Shown one piece after another: positions 53,621-61,774 of a stretch of 64,000 bases of DNA. Each line of letters begins with the position of its first letter. The first letter of the stretch is position 1. A program made the translations under genes and the position numbers. The DNA is taken from assembly GCF_001263415.1 (NCBI RefSeq), contig NZ_LGTE01000002.1, positions 186,001-250,000 of the forward strand. Reading direction: 5' to 3'. The notes beneath the pieces were generated by a model. That model was not told where the DNA came from. It saw only the letters and a program-made list of their open reading frames with translations, and did no database searches. Origin of the DNA: Thermincola ferriacetica. GTDB taxonomy: Bacteria; Bacillota; Thermincolia; Thermincolales; Thermincolaceae.

Positions 53621-54226
53621 TTATTGGGAACTATCCCTACGGGCAGAAATCACATAAACTGGATTACTGCCTTTGAACATATGTTTTATGCCCAGCGGAG
53701 CCGCCTTAGAAACAGCAACCTGGGTAATTTCCATTTCTGTAAAACTTCCGGCCTTCAAAAAACTTACCAATTCGGCCAAATGCTCCAACACCAGTACATT
53801 AGCCACTAACCTGCCTCCGGGAAGCAAAACCTCTGTTATTCTTGTTAAGATTTCCCGCAGGTTTCCGCCGCTGCCGCCAAGAAAGACCACGTCTGGCCTG
53901 GGCAGACCGTGCAGTGCCTGTGGAGCGGTCCCGTGGATTATTTCCACATTTGTTAAACCAAACTTATCTACATTGCGGGAAATCAAATCAATACCGGCCT
54001 GCTCTTTTTCTATGGCATAAACTCGGCCTTCCGGAGCACAAATTGCCGCTTCTACGGTAAAAGAACCGGTACCGGCCCCAATGTCGTAGATAATAGAGTT
54101 TGGTTGTATTTTAGCCTGGGCCAAGGAAATAACCCGGACCTCTTTTTTTGTCATCGGCACATCGCCCCGGACAAAAAGTGCATCATCCACTCCCGGCGTA
54201 CTGTAGGGCCACCTTTTTTCATTCAT
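53621..54226 (-). CDS. cbiT: CbiT cobalt-precorrin-6B C15-methyltransferase (decarboxylating)
   Basis: CbiT, 201 residues, class I SAM methyltransferase that methylates C15 and removes the C12 acetate carboxyl. The SAM motif is IIYDIGAGTGSFTVEAA, with VYAIEKEQAGIDLI and VFLGGSGGNLREIL. ATG at 54226 overlaps the cbiE stop by eight bases (ATGAATGA); an ATG at 54250 is an alternative. In many bacteria cbiE and cbiT are fused as cobL; here they are separate. Confidence 0.93.
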   Translation of the reverse strand: MNEKRWPYSTPGVDDALFVRGDVPMTKKEVRVISLAQAKIQPNSIIYDIGAGTGSFTVEAAICAPEGRVYAIEKEQAGIDLISRNVDKFGLTNVEIIHGTAPQALHGLPRPDVVFLGGSGGNLREILTRITEVLLPGGRLVANVLVLEHLAELVSFLKAGSFTEMEITQVAVSKAAPLGIKHMFKGSNPVYVISARRDSSQ

Positions 54227-54872
54227 CCGGACCACCAACTTTATGCTCATAATTTACTATCACCATAACACTTCCCGGGTACCCCGGCGATTTGGCCAGG
54301 CTTTCCAGGCTAAACTCACGGACAAACTCATTACTGTATGACAAGTTTTGGCACACCCATACCTTTTTGCCCACCACACCGGCGACTATCAGTTCCTGCG
54401 CTACCACCGCCGGCGTCAGCCGGTAATCAGTCAGGGTAATAACTTTATCGTGGTTGCGCACCAGGTCAACCAGACCCTTGATTTCCCGGCCATGCACACT
54501 GGTAATCACCGCATCATGCCAGGATATGCGCAGCCTGGCACAGGCCAACTGGACAGAACTAATACCCGGAATGACCTCCATCTGTTCAGGAGAGAAATGC
54601 CTTAACAAAAAATTTAGAATACCGTACATGCCGGGGTCGCCGGAAGCCAAAACGGCAACTTTCTTTTCCTTTAAGTTTTTCTTGATAAAGTTCACTACAT
54701 CCTCTAAATTGTTTTTGATAACAAAGGTGGATTTCCCTTCGCCTGCAAAAGCTTCTAACAACCGTTCTCCGGCAACAATTACCTCTGCCTCATCGATGAC
54801 CTGCCGGGCCAAGGGAGTCAGATAGCTTTCGCTGCCCGGGCCCACACCAACTACCGTTAACAAATCTTCCAC
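54219..54872 (-). CDS. cbiE: CbiE cobalt-precorrin-7 C5-methyltransferase
   Basis: CbiE, 217 residues, SAM-dependent methylation at C5. LTVVGVGPGSESYLTPLA, VLASGDPGMYGILNFLLR, IPGISSVQLACARLRISWHDA and SVHGREIKGLVDLV match the family. The start is GTG at 54872, overlapping the end of cbiD by 16 bases; the ribosome-binding site there is weak. Confidence 0.94.
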   Translation of the reverse strand: MEDLLTVVGVGPGSESYLTPLARQVIDEAEVIVAGERLLEAFAGEGKSTFVIKNNLEDVVNFIKKNLKEKKVAVLASGDPGMYGILNFLLRHFSPEQMEVIPGISSVQLACARLRISWHDAVITSVHGREIKGLVDLVRNHDKVITLTDYRLTPAVVAQELIVAGVVGKKVWVCQNLSYSNEFVREFSLESLAKSPGYPGSVMVIVNYEHKVGGPDE

Positions 54873-55984
54873 CCCAACTTCTTTCCTAATTCACGGGCAT
54901 TAGCATCATAAGCAACAATATCACCCTGCATGGTAAAGAGAACCGTCCCCACCTGCAGGTCGCCGTATACATATTCTGCCGCCCGGCGGCTGGCAGCATC
55001 TGCGATGCGATTGAAAACCCCCAGCAGATTGTTTTCTTTCAATACCTGGTAACCTTCCTCCGCCGTGTTACTGCGCATCAATGTATCCACCACCTGCCGG
55101 GAAGCTCCCATCAAAGCTGCATGAGCCGCCAGGGTTTCCAGCCTGGCATCGGCCACCCGGTTATGGGTATGAAAACAGCCGGCCGCTATCTTGGTAAGCT
55201 TGCTATGGTGGCCAACCAATATGACGCCTTCAATTCCCTCTTTAACGCAGACTTCCAACATGTAGCCAACAAAGTTGCTCATCTGCGCCACGCAGTCAAC
55301 GGGCAAGCCCAGCTTTTCCACAGCCCACTTCTCGCCGAGCCGGCCAGGGGTCAGGCATACCGTTCTAAAACCGTTTGCTTTAGCTATGGAAATCTGGGGC
55401 GCCAATGAACGTTTAAAGGAGTCTTCGGACATGGGTTCGACAATCCCGGTGGTCCCCAGCACAGACAGTCCATTGACAATGCCAAGTTTCGGGTTAAGGG
55501 TTCTTCTGGCCACTTCCTCGCCCATAGGGATGGAAATGCAAACCCTGGCTCCGAAGCCCTCCGGCAGTTCCCTTTTTACTGCCTCCGTTATCATCTGCCT
55601 GGGCACAGGATTGATGGCCGGCTGTCCTACCGGAACCTGAAGCCCGGGTTTTGTCACTGTCCCTACCCCTGGCCCGGACGTAATTTCCACACCGGTGCCG
55701 GGGATAAACGATACTTCGGCCACTATATCCAGCCCGTGGGTTGTATCGGGATCATCTCCTCCGTCTTTTACCACAATGCCAGTAGCTTTGTCCCCATCCA
55801 GCCTTACCGATTTAATTTTAACCACCAATTCCTGGCCGGTAGGGTTTACAACCTTGTAAAACTCCAACCTTTCTCCCCTGCTTAACAGCGCTGTTGCAGC
55901 GCCGGCCGCGGCAGCCGCCGAGGCTCCTGTTGTAATTCCGCAACGCAGGGCGATGTTGTGGCTTTTTTTGCTTATTTCCCCCAC
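54857..55984 (-). CDS. cbiD: CbiD cobalt-precorrin-5B C1-methyltransferase
   Basis: CbiD, 375 residues, methylates C1 in the anaerobic pathway. ALRCGITTGASAAAAAGAA, VKDGGDDPDTTHG, PGVGTVTKPGLQVPVGQPAINPVPR (key GVGTVTxxGL-PVG-PAINPVPR) and VILVGHHSKLTKIAAG are diagnostic. The start is probably GTG at 55984, but the AGGGG before it is very close, so the exact start is uncertain. First gene after the cobalamin riboswitch. Confidence 0.94.
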   Translation of the reverse strand: MGEISKKSHNIALRCGITTGASAAAAAGAATALLSRGERLEFYKVVNPTGQELVVKIKSVRLDGDKATGIVVKDGGDDPDTTHGLDIVAEVSFIPGTGVEITSGPGVGTVTKPGLQVPVGQPAINPVPRQMITEAVKRELPEGFGARVCISIPMGEEVARRTLNPKLGIVNGLSVLGTTGIVEPMSEDSFKRSLAPQISIAKANGFRTVCLTPGRLGEKWAVEKLGLPVDCVAQMSNFVGYMLEVCVKEGIEGVILVGHHSKLTKIAAGCFHTHNRVADARLETLAAHAALMGASRQVVDTLMRSNTAEEGYQVLKENNLLGVFNRIADAASRRAAEYVYGDLQVGTVLFTMQGDIVAYDANARELGKKLGWKIC

Positions 55985-55996
55985 CCCCTATAAGCG

Positions 55997-56027
55997 AAAA
56001 TAACCCCAGCCTTCAACTGAGGTTATT
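55997..56027 (-). terminator. Attenuator terminator of the cobalamin operon
   Basis: On the minus strand an 11-bp stem (AATAACCTCAG paired with CTGGGGTTATT, one G-U pair) is followed by TTTTCGC, 13 bases before the cbiD start. Placed behind the riboswitch, it is the likely premature-termination element. Confidence 0.75.
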
Positions 56028-56031
56028 AACT

Positions 56032-56058
56032 GATCAGATAAAAAAACAGACTCTGATC
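56032..56058 (-). other. Second hairpin between the cobalamin aptamer and the terminator
   Basis: A 7-bp stem GATCAGA/TCTGATC encloses 13 bases that include seven T residues. It sits in the expression platform and may belong to an alternative antiterminator fold. Upstream, CCTTCGAG and GAAAGGCTGGG repeat parts of the terminator sequence, which would allow strand exchange. Confidence 0.45.
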
Positions 56059-56098
56059 TCGTCTCCCAGCCTTTCACTCGAAGGTTTGACGGCAGACC

Positions 56099-56259
56099 GG
56101 AACAGGCAGGTCTCCTGGCTCACAGTTCATAGTCCCCTTGCGCCTTCCCGGGCAAACCGCTCAGTGGCAAAATGCAAGGTTTCTCCCTGTTACAGTGGCG
56201 GGACCGCGTTGGAATCTCACCAAACTTCCCTTTTCAACTCGTAAAGAGTCACCTGTTCC
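56099..56259 (-). promoter_or_regulatory. Cobalamin riboswitch
   Basis: The minus-strand RNA carries the class hallmarks: a P1 helix GGAACAGG/CCTGTTCC closing the domain (56259-56252 with 56106-56099), AAAGGGAAGTTTGGTGAGA, the core CGGTCCCGCCACTGTAA, and the B12-box end GAGCCAGGAGACCTGCC. It precedes the cbi operon and should reduce its expression when adenosylcobalamin is abundant. It occupies most of the 467-base gap between cbiD and the dnaC-like gene. Confidence 0.97.
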
Positions 56260-56349
56260 TGACTATTAAATTGAAAACACATTCTAATATTAAGTTCTAC
56301 CACAAAAGAAAAATTCCTGCCAAAGTGTAATTATTTTTTGAATATCAAA

Positions 56350-56398
56350 GAAATCATGCTTTGAGGTAAAATTGTGGATAACCTCAAAGCATGATTTC
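56350..56398. repeat. Perfect 18-bp inverted repeat downstream of the dnaC-like gene
   Basis: Arms GAAATCATGCTTTGAGGT (56350-56367) and its exact complement (56381-56398) enclose a 13-base loop. Neither strand has a U-tract after it, so it is not an ordinary terminator. It lies between the dnaC-like gene and the cobalamin riboswitch. Confidence 0.9.
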
Positions 56399-56406
56399 CG
56401 GATATC

Positions 56407-56445
56407 AACAAAAGTATCCCTGAGGTTTGGGCAGAAACTTTTGTT
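56407..56445 (-). other. Hairpin at the dnaC-like gene 3' end
   Basis: Arms AACAAAAGT (56407-56415) and ACTTTTGTT (56437-56445) with an inner CCC/GGG pair form a hairpin immediately behind the stop codon of the dnaC-like gene. On the minus strand TTTTGTT follows as part of the stem; termination by it would be weak. Confidence 0.55.
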
Positions 56446-56451
56446 CTTATT

Positions 56452-57312
56452 CTAAATTTCTCTGTCCGTGTTTTGGTCTTTGGACCTGCGCTTTTGTATC
56501 CTGATATCAGTATCAACCAACAACCGCACCACCTGGCACAATTGGACTATGCGGGAAGTGGTCCGATCACCCAGGTGCTGTTCCAGTTCAGCCAGGTCCA
56601 GATTAGTTGTTATAACAGTGGGGAGTTGGTTATTTAACCTGTAATTTATTATTGAGTAAAGTTTATTCCTGGTCCATTCTGTATAATTATGCGCACCAAG
56701 GTCATCCAGGATAAGATATTTTACCTTCCGGGCCGTGTCCAGCAGTTCCTGTTCTGTGACATCGTGAACTCCATTGTCATAAGTTGCCCGTATTTCATCA
56801 AGCAGGTCCGGAACAACCAGAAATAAAAGTTCTTCACCATGCTCCAGTAAAGCATTGGCGATACAACAGGCCAGGAATGTCTTGCCACTACCCACATTGC
56901 CGGTAAACATGATACCGTCCGGGCGTTCCCCCTTCAGCGCCCTGTCAACAAACTGCCTGGCCAGCCGATAAGCGATAGCCGCATTTTCGTAATAAGAACG
57001 CCCACGGGTACTATCGTAAGAATTTTTATCATAATAGTTGGGGTTGAACTGGCTAAAGCTGCATTTCAGCATGGAAAGGCTTATCTTGGCGCTCTTAATT
57101 TTGGCCAGCAGACTTCTCTGTCTCATACACTGGCAGGGAACAGCGCTCTCTCCGCTCTCAGAGATAATTAAACCCCGGTCATGGCAAAGGGGGCACCCCC
57201 CTGTCTGCACATTGTTGACCGGAGCACTTCCATTACCTGGTAGATTGATATTTTTTTCCTGTCCAGGTTTGCGTAAATTCTCCAGGACAGAATCAACCTT
57301 GTCCATTGACAT
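56452..57312 (-). CDS. DnaC/DnaI-like ATP-binding protein
   Basis: A 286-residue AAA+ protein of the DnaC/DnaI/IstB group. An N-terminal zinc-binding region (CPLCHDRGLIISESGESAVPCQC, with Cys pairs at both ends) precedes Walker A MFTGNVGSGKTFLACC, Walker B KYLILDDLGAHNYTEWTR (IDDLG type) and sensor residues in TVITTNLDLAEL. It probably loads replicative helicase; a chromosomal role is suggested by the adjoining DnaD-like gene, as with dnaI/dnaD/dnaB in Bacillus. No transposase is nearby, so IstB is unlikely. Confidence 0.85.
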   Translation of the reverse strand: MSMDKVDSVLENLRKPGQEKNINLPGNGSAPVNNVQTGGCPLCHDRGLIISESGESAVPCQCMRQRSLLAKIKSAKISLSMLKCSFSQFNPNYYDKNSYDSTRGRSYYENAAIAYRLARQFVDRALKGERPDGIMFTGNVGSGKTFLACCIANALLEHGEELLFLVVPDLLDEIRATYDNGVHDVTEQELLDTARKVKYLILDDLGAHNYTEWTRNKLYSIINYRLNNQLPTVITTNLDLAELEQHLGDRTTSRIVQLCQVVRLLVDTDIRIQKRRSKDQNTDREI

Positions 57313-57387
57313 CCTCCTATTTAAACAATGACAATTCTACACACTGGTGAAAAATTTCTCTTTTGCATTGAAACATGCGAGACATAA

Positions 57388-58185
57388 TCAAAGATATAAA
57401 AGACGGAATTTATCCTTCGCTTTCTGCTCAGCTTCACCCTGTTTGCCCCTTTTTCCCTTACTTGCCTGACGTTGCCGGAAGTTATTTTCATATTCCAGAA
57501 CAGCTCTGACAGTTTTTAAATTATTTTTTTGCCACTCCAGCAAAATACTGTCTATATATTTAAAATTATGTTTGCCCATGAATACGGCTCTTTTTAGTGC
57601 CTCCAGAATCAATTCCGAAGAACCGTGAAAATCTTCCAACCAGGTACCGATTTGTTCCAGCTCCATAGGAGACATAGGCCGGCCAAACTCCTTTTCAAAG
57701 GTCTTGCAGACTTTGGCATATTCCGTCTTGGCAATGGTGGTAGAACTTCTTGTCTCCTTTAATTCCTTTTCTTTTAAAGCCTTTTTCATCTGCTGCAGGC
57801 CTTTTACTTTTTCACAGGCCCAAAACTCCGAGATCTTTTCAAATAAGGGTTCCAAACTATAGGTAGACATTACGTCGCCCGTTTCTTCATCATAATAATA
57901 GCAGACAGATATAATTTCTTTTTCTATCAAACCGGCCAGGTCGCTCTTTAATTTAAAGGAATCTCCGGTCATACACTCCGCCAACTGGTCAAGGGAAGGA
58001 AAAGGCTTATTATCAAAGGATTTTAACCTTAAAAGCTGAATAATCAGCATCATTTCGCTGTCAGTTACGCCTATCTTGGAATAATACTTTAACACCAAAT
58101 TAGGTATGCTCGTATAACCCTGGGAAACCAGATCGTTACCGAAAGATGCAGTAATGTTCCCCTTTTTTTCTCCGCCTAACCGCAT
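57388..58185 (-). CDS. DnaD-domain replication protein
   Basis: A 265-residue protein with an N-terminal winged-helix-like DnaD domain (YTSIPNLVLKYYSKIGVTDSE, MMLIIQLLRLKSF) and a C-terminal DnaD/DnaB2 domain (KTFEKEFGRPMSPMELEQIG and ILEALKRAVFMGKHNFKYIDSILLEW, key K-YID-IL-W). The tail is Lys-rich. Such proteins help restart or initiate replication and recruit the helicase loader. ATG at 58185 has GGAAGGGAG upstream. It lies directly before the dnaC-like gene. Confidence 0.88.
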   Translation of the reverse strand: MRLGGEKKGNITASFGNDLVSQGYTSIPNLVLKYYSKIGVTDSEMMLIIQLLRLKSFDNKPFPSLDQLAECMTGDSFKLKSDLAGLIEKEIISVCYYYDEETGDVMSTYSLEPLFEKISEFWACEKVKGLQQMKKALKEKELKETRSSTTIAKTEYAKVCKTFEKEFGRPMSPMELEQIGTWLEDFHGSSELILEALKRAVFMGKHNFKYIDSILLEWQKNNLKTVRAVLEYENNFRQRQASKGKRGKQGEAEQKAKDKFRLLYL

Positions 58186-58233
58186 CTATGTAAACTCCCT
58201 TCCAGCGCATAAATTTATTTAACGATTTAACAA

Positions 58234-59292
58234 TTATAAAATCTTGGTAATAAATATTGTTTTTTCTTCGCTTAAGTCTATCTGCCGTGGATAGTCGAGC
58301 CGGTTATTGTTTTTGTCGTAACATATCTTGACTATCGGCCTGGGCGCTGAAGTTTTCTGTACGTTCACAACTACCCCGATTTCACCGGTGCTGAGTTTGA
58401 CCAGACTACCCAGGGGATAGGCCGATATACTGCTGGTAAAGGCTTTTACCACCCGCACATCAAAATAGAAATTTCCGGCGCCATAAAGATATTCCATGGC
58501 CTCATGAGGCAGGTACTTTTGTTTGTACGTGAGACCTCTGATCAAATCATCATAAACATCAGCTGTTTGCACTATCCGGGAAAAAAGGTCGATATTATCG
58601 CCGGCCAGCCTGTTTACATAACCGCTGCCGTTCCACCTTTCATGATGATATAATGCTACCTTGGCTATGGGTACGTCAAACCCATGTTCCCGCAAAATAC
58701 GGTAGCCTTCTTTTACGTGTGCCTGAAACATTTGCGTTTCCTGCGGCGTCAAATCTTCTCTTTTGGCCAGTATCTCAGGCGGAACCGCTTTCTTCCCGAT
58801 GTCATGGACCATTGCCCCAATGCCAAGCATATATAGCCGGTCAGGCGTAAATTTTAACGCGGCGCCAACGATAAGGGACAAAACGCATACTGTTATGGAA
58901 TGGTCCAGCGTATCATCATCTATAGTGCGCAAGTCCAGAAAAAGCTCGTGTACCTCTTTTGTTTCCATTATCTTGGCAATTGTCTCCGCTACCAGTTCGT
59001 ATCTAAACTGCGCATCCTCCAGCCGGGAACCACACAGGTCGGCAGGTATAACAGTTCCAAGAATTCTGAGTGCCTGGGTATGTACTCGGTTGGTTAATAC
59101 TTCGTTGGGGTCAATAGGAATAGTATTTTCATCATTGACACATACCCGGGGAACCTGCATTTCCATTAATCGTTTTATAAGGTCCGGGGTCAACTTGGTG
59201 CCTTCCGCTAACAGAACTTTGCCACTTGCAGAATAAACCGATTCCGCAAGAATCATATCCGGTTCTAACTGGTCAACCTTTAATTGTTTCAT
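58234..59292 (-). CDS. HD-GYP domain c-di-GMP phosphodiesterase
   Basis: A 352-residue protein with an N-terminal beta domain (LEPDMILAESVYSASGKVLLAEGTKL) and a central HD-GYP domain (about residues 125-290): HD in MVHDIGKKAVP, HVKEGYRIL, and ALYHHERWNGSGYVNRL in place of the GYP motif (Tyr-Val here). No receiver or membrane segment is seen. It should hydrolyse c-di-GMP; the GYP variant is mild and other HD-GYP proteins tolerate it. Confidence 0.88.
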   Translation of the reverse strand: MKQLKVDQLEPDMILAESVYSASGKVLLAEGTKLTPDLIKRLMEMQVPRVCVNDENTIPIDPNEVLTNRVHTQALRILGTVIPADLCGSRLEDAQFRYELVAETIAKIMETKEVHELFLDLRTIDDDTLDHSITVCVLSLIVGAALKFTPDRLYMLGIGAMVHDIGKKAVPPEILAKREDLTPQETQMFQAHVKEGYRILREHGFDVPIAKVALYHHERWNGSGYVNRLAGDNIDLFSRIVQTADVYDDLIRGLTYKQKYLPHEAMEYLYGAGNFYFDVRVVKAFTSSISAYPLGSLVKLSTGEIGVVVNVQKTSAPRPIVKICYDKNNNRLDYPRQIDLSEEKTIFITKIL

Positions 59293-59444
59293 CGATTTCC
59301 CTCCAACAATGTACAGTTGACAAACCTTTTGCCAATATGACTGAATTCTACATGTTGTGGCAAAATCCTGCCATTCTTTTCAGAAGTACCAATATTCCGA
59401 TTTTTTCTAAAACATTATTTACCGTGGCCATTTATCTTGTTACA

Positions 59445-60350
59445 TCACTCGATAATACTGGAACAGCGCCGCTCAAAGGTGGATAATTTTAATCCCATAC
59501 CCTCCAGCAGCAGCACAGCCTCTTTAATACCCCGGCCCAATTCACTGATTCTATGACTGTCAGAGCCCGTCGTATATACAGAAACCCCGAATTCTTTTGC
59601 CAATAAAAGAATTTTTTTACCCGGATAAAATTCATTCTGGCCATGCTTTAAGCTTGACGTATTTATTTCCATCCCAATATTTCTTTTAGCCATCTCCTCA
59701 AGCACGGGTTCCACCAAACCTTCGTGGGCGTTTTCCACATCTATACCGAAGAATTTCAATCCATGCCGCCTGTACAAGTCCATGTGCCCTACAACATCAA
59801 AAAGACCTGTCTTCACCCCTTCCAGTAAAGTCGTGAAATACTTACGCACCACATCTGTCAACTGTTTTCCCGGGAAATAGTTATAACTCTCGCGGGCTGA
59901 TGAAATGGCTACGTGATCTACACAATGTACAGACCCGATAACAAAATCAAAAGGATACCTGAGTACCCTGGCTATGGCGTCCTCCAACCCCAAATCATAG
60001 CCCACTTCCAAACCGTTCTTCACCTTTAGTCCCATCGGCGCATATTTATCCTGGGCCCGGACAATTTCTTCAAAATAACTGTCCAGCCAGTTCCCGGTCA
60101 TGGGCGCCAAGGTACCGCGGCAGCGGACCAACCAGTCAAGATGTGCCCTTTGCGGGTCGCATTCAAAATGGGTCGTAAAACATATTTCCTTTAAACCTAT
60201 TTCCAGGGCCTTTTCGCAATAGTTTTCGATGGAATAGTCGTCTGCGTCTATGGAATAATTGGGATGGACGTGATAATCAGCCAGGTAAATAGTTGAGCCC
60301 TCCCCGAATAATTTCAAATCTGCCGCCGTTTTTATATTCTCTGTTTCCAT
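59445..60350 (-). CDS. PHP-family phosphoesterase, histidinol-phosphatase-like
   Basis: A 301-residue protein of the PHP family. Metal-binding motifs: LADYHVHPNYSIDADD, CFTTHFECDP, GLEVGYD, VIGSVHCVDH, VGHMDLYRRHG and TGSDSHRISELGRG. It resembles HisK-type histidinol phosphatases, and its only visible neighbours are cwlD-like and HD-GYP genes, not his genes, so the substrate is open. ATG at 60350 has AGGAGGAAG upstream. Confidence 0.85.
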   Translation of the reverse strand: METENIKTAADLKLFGEGSTIYLADYHVHPNYSIDADDYSIENYCEKALEIGLKEICFTTHFECDPQRAHLDWLVRCRGTLAPMTGNWLDSYFEEIVRAQDKYAPMGLKVKNGLEVGYDLGLEDAIARVLRYPFDFVIGSVHCVDHVAISSARESYNYFPGKQLTDVVRKYFTTLLEGVKTGLFDVVGHMDLYRRHGLKFFGIDVENAHEGLVEPVLEEMAKRNIGMEINTSSLKHGQNEFYPGKKILLLAKEFGVSVYTTGSDSHRISELGRGIKEAVLLLEGMGLKLSTFERRCSSIIE

Positions 60351-60376
60351 CCATCTTCCTCCTGTGAAAAATCAGC

Positions 60377-60406
60377 AAAAAAAGCGATGCCTCAAGCAAC
60401 ACCGCT
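60377..60406 (-). terminator. Terminator of the cwlD-like gene
   Basis: On the minus strand a 7-bp stem AGCGGTG/CATCGCT (one G-U pair, 10-base loop) is followed by seven T residues, 20 bases behind the stop. It also separates this gene from the PHP gene. Confidence 0.85.
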
Positions 60407-60426
60407 ATATTTCCCTACTGCTCTTG

Positions 60427-61140
60427 CTATTGTTCCGGTAATCCGTCACAATACTGCTTTATTCCTACTGCTATTGCCCGGGCTAACTTTTTTCTTCCTG
60501 CATAACTCGACAGTACTTCCCGGTCCCGTGGGTTCGTCAGAAAGCCTGTTTCCACCAAAACAGAGGGCATTTTGTCCCAGGCTATGACCGACAATCCTTT
60601 TTCCAGCATGTTGTTATCAGCGCCCCAATACAGGTTCAACTGCTCTTGGATATTGGAAGCCAGTCTCATATTGTTTTTGTTGAATTGAGTATAATACACT
60701 ATGCCTCCCGAAGCCTGCTTGCTGTTGTTAGCGTTGCTATGAATACTTATTAATATATGGCCCTTCTCTTCAAGAGCAAATTCTCTTCTCCTCCGCAGGT
60801 TTTCCATCCACTTGACGTAACTCATTTTCTTGTCCGGCACCAGCGGCCCCTTTTCCTCCCTTGTCAGTACCGCTTTCGCTCCCATTCCTTCCAGTTCCTT
60901 TTTCAGTTCCCGGGCCAGGCTAAGGTTAATATCTGCTTCCTTCAGTGAGCCGACCATGGCCCCGGGATCTGCCCCGCCATGGCCGGGGTCAATTACAATA
61001 ACCTTGTTTTTTATTCCCCGGTGATACATTTCTTCCTGCCAAGCGTATTCCCTGTATTTATTTAAGCCAATCCTGCAAATAGACAAAAGAAAAATAACAC
61101 CGACAACCCACACCGGGAATGTCCGCCTTACAAAGCTCAT
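60427..61140 (-). CDS. cwlD: CwlD-type N-acetylmuramoyl-L-alanine amidase
   Basis: An amidase_3 protein of 237 residues: an N-terminal membrane anchor or signal (about residues 8-25) and a zinc amidase domain with ligands His in VIDPGHGGADPGA, Glu in LKEADINLSLA, His in ILISIHSNAN and catalytic Glu in SVLVETGFLTN. Size and layout match CwlD, which makes muramic delta-lactam in spore cortex. It lies among sporulation genes, supporting the call, but other amidases share the fold. Confidence 0.88.
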   Translation of the reverse strand: MSFVRRTFPVWVVGVIFLLSICRIGLNKYREYAWQEEMYHRGIKNKVIVIDPGHGGADPGAMVGSLKEADINLSLARELKKELEGMGAKAVLTREEKGPLVPDKKMSYVKWMENLRRRREFALEEKGHILISIHSNANNSKQASGGIVYYTQFNKNNMRLASNIQEQLNLYWGADNNMLEKGLSVIAWDKMPSVLVETGFLTNPRDREVLSSYAGRKKLARAIAVGIKQYCDGLPEQ

Positions 61141-61172
61141 AATAAATCAGTCCTTATGCGAATTAAATAGCA

Positions 61173-61200
61173 TTAAATTACCGGCGCAAAGCGCCGGTAA
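61173..61200 (-). terminator. Terminator of the rubrerythrin gene
   Basis: A perfect 10-bp GC-rich stem TTACCGGCGC/GCGCCGGTAA with a 3-base loop lies just after the stop; on the minus strand the tail is TTTAAT, a short U-tract. Confidence 0.8.
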
Positions 61201-61211
61201 AGCTTTTCCCG

Positions 61212-61703
61212 TTAACCCACATTTTTAAATTTATTTGACGGAGCGCCGCATACCGGGCATTTGTCGGGAGCGCTGCCCTCATGAATATAGCCGCAAACTT
61301 CACAGACAAAATAATCAGTATCAGCCTTCTGCTCCAACAAAGCCAAAGCCTTTTTATAAAGCTCAGCGTGTACCTTTTCTGCTTCATTGGCCAGTTCGAA
61401 GGAGCGTTTTGCCTGTTTGGCCCCTTCAGCATCAGCTTCTTTTATAAAACCGGGATACATTTCGGTAAATTCGTAAGTTTCTCCGTCAATGGCTGCCTGC
61501 AGGTTTTCCGCAGTAGATTTTATTCCCTCCAAAGCCCGCAGATGGCTGTGGGCGTGAATTGTCTCTGCTTCAGCGGCAGCTCTGAACAGTTTGGCCACGC
61601 CGGGATAACCTTCTTCATCGGCTTTCTTGGCAAAAGCCAGGTATTTACGATTGGCCTGGGATTCACCGGCAAAGGCTGCCTGTAAATTTTTTTCTGTACT
61701 CAT
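61212..61703 (-). CDS. Rubrerythrin
   Basis: A 163-residue rubrerythrin: an N-terminal four-helix di-iron domain (AFAGESQANRKYLAFAKKA, AAEAETIHAHSHLRAL, MYPGFIKEADAEG, ANEAEKVHAELY carry the ExxH ligands) and a C-terminal rubredoxin-like FeS4 site (CEVCGYIHEG, CPVCGAP). It reduces hydrogen peroxide in anaerobes. It has its own promoter and terminator, so it is monocistronic. Confidence 0.96.
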   Translation of the reverse strand: MSTEKNLQAAFAGESQANRKYLAFAKKADEEGYPGVAKLFRAAAEAETIHAHSHLRALEGIKSTAENLQAAIDGETYEFTEMYPGFIKEADAEGAKQAKRSFELANEAEKVHAELYKKALALLEQKADTDYFVCEVCGYIHEGSAPDKCPVCGAPSNKFKNVG

Positions 61704-61742
61704 TCTGATTCCCCCTTCACTTTTTTCTTTGACCTTTTGTTT

Positions 61743-61771
61743 ATGGTAACATGTTCCACCCGCAAAGTAAA
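61743..61771 (-). promoter_or_regulatory. Promoter of the rubrerythrin gene
   Basis: On the minus strand TTTACT (61771-61766) and TACCAT (61748-61743) are 17 bases apart, with TG one base before the -10 (extended -10). The ribosome-binding site GAAGGGGGA follows before ATG 61703. Confidence 0.6.
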
Positions 61772-61774
61772 CTG

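Noticed and set aside
56452-57312. Call of the dnaC-like gene as transposon IstB
   Set aside because: No transposase or terminal repeats are present and the partner is a DnaD-like gene; a replication role fits better.
59348-59431. Possible 27-residue minus-strand peptide (MATVNNVLEKIGILVLLKR start) between the PHP and HD-GYP genes
   Set aside because: It has an ATG and a partly hydrophobic sequence but no convincing ribosome-binding site and no known family; too short to support without conservation.
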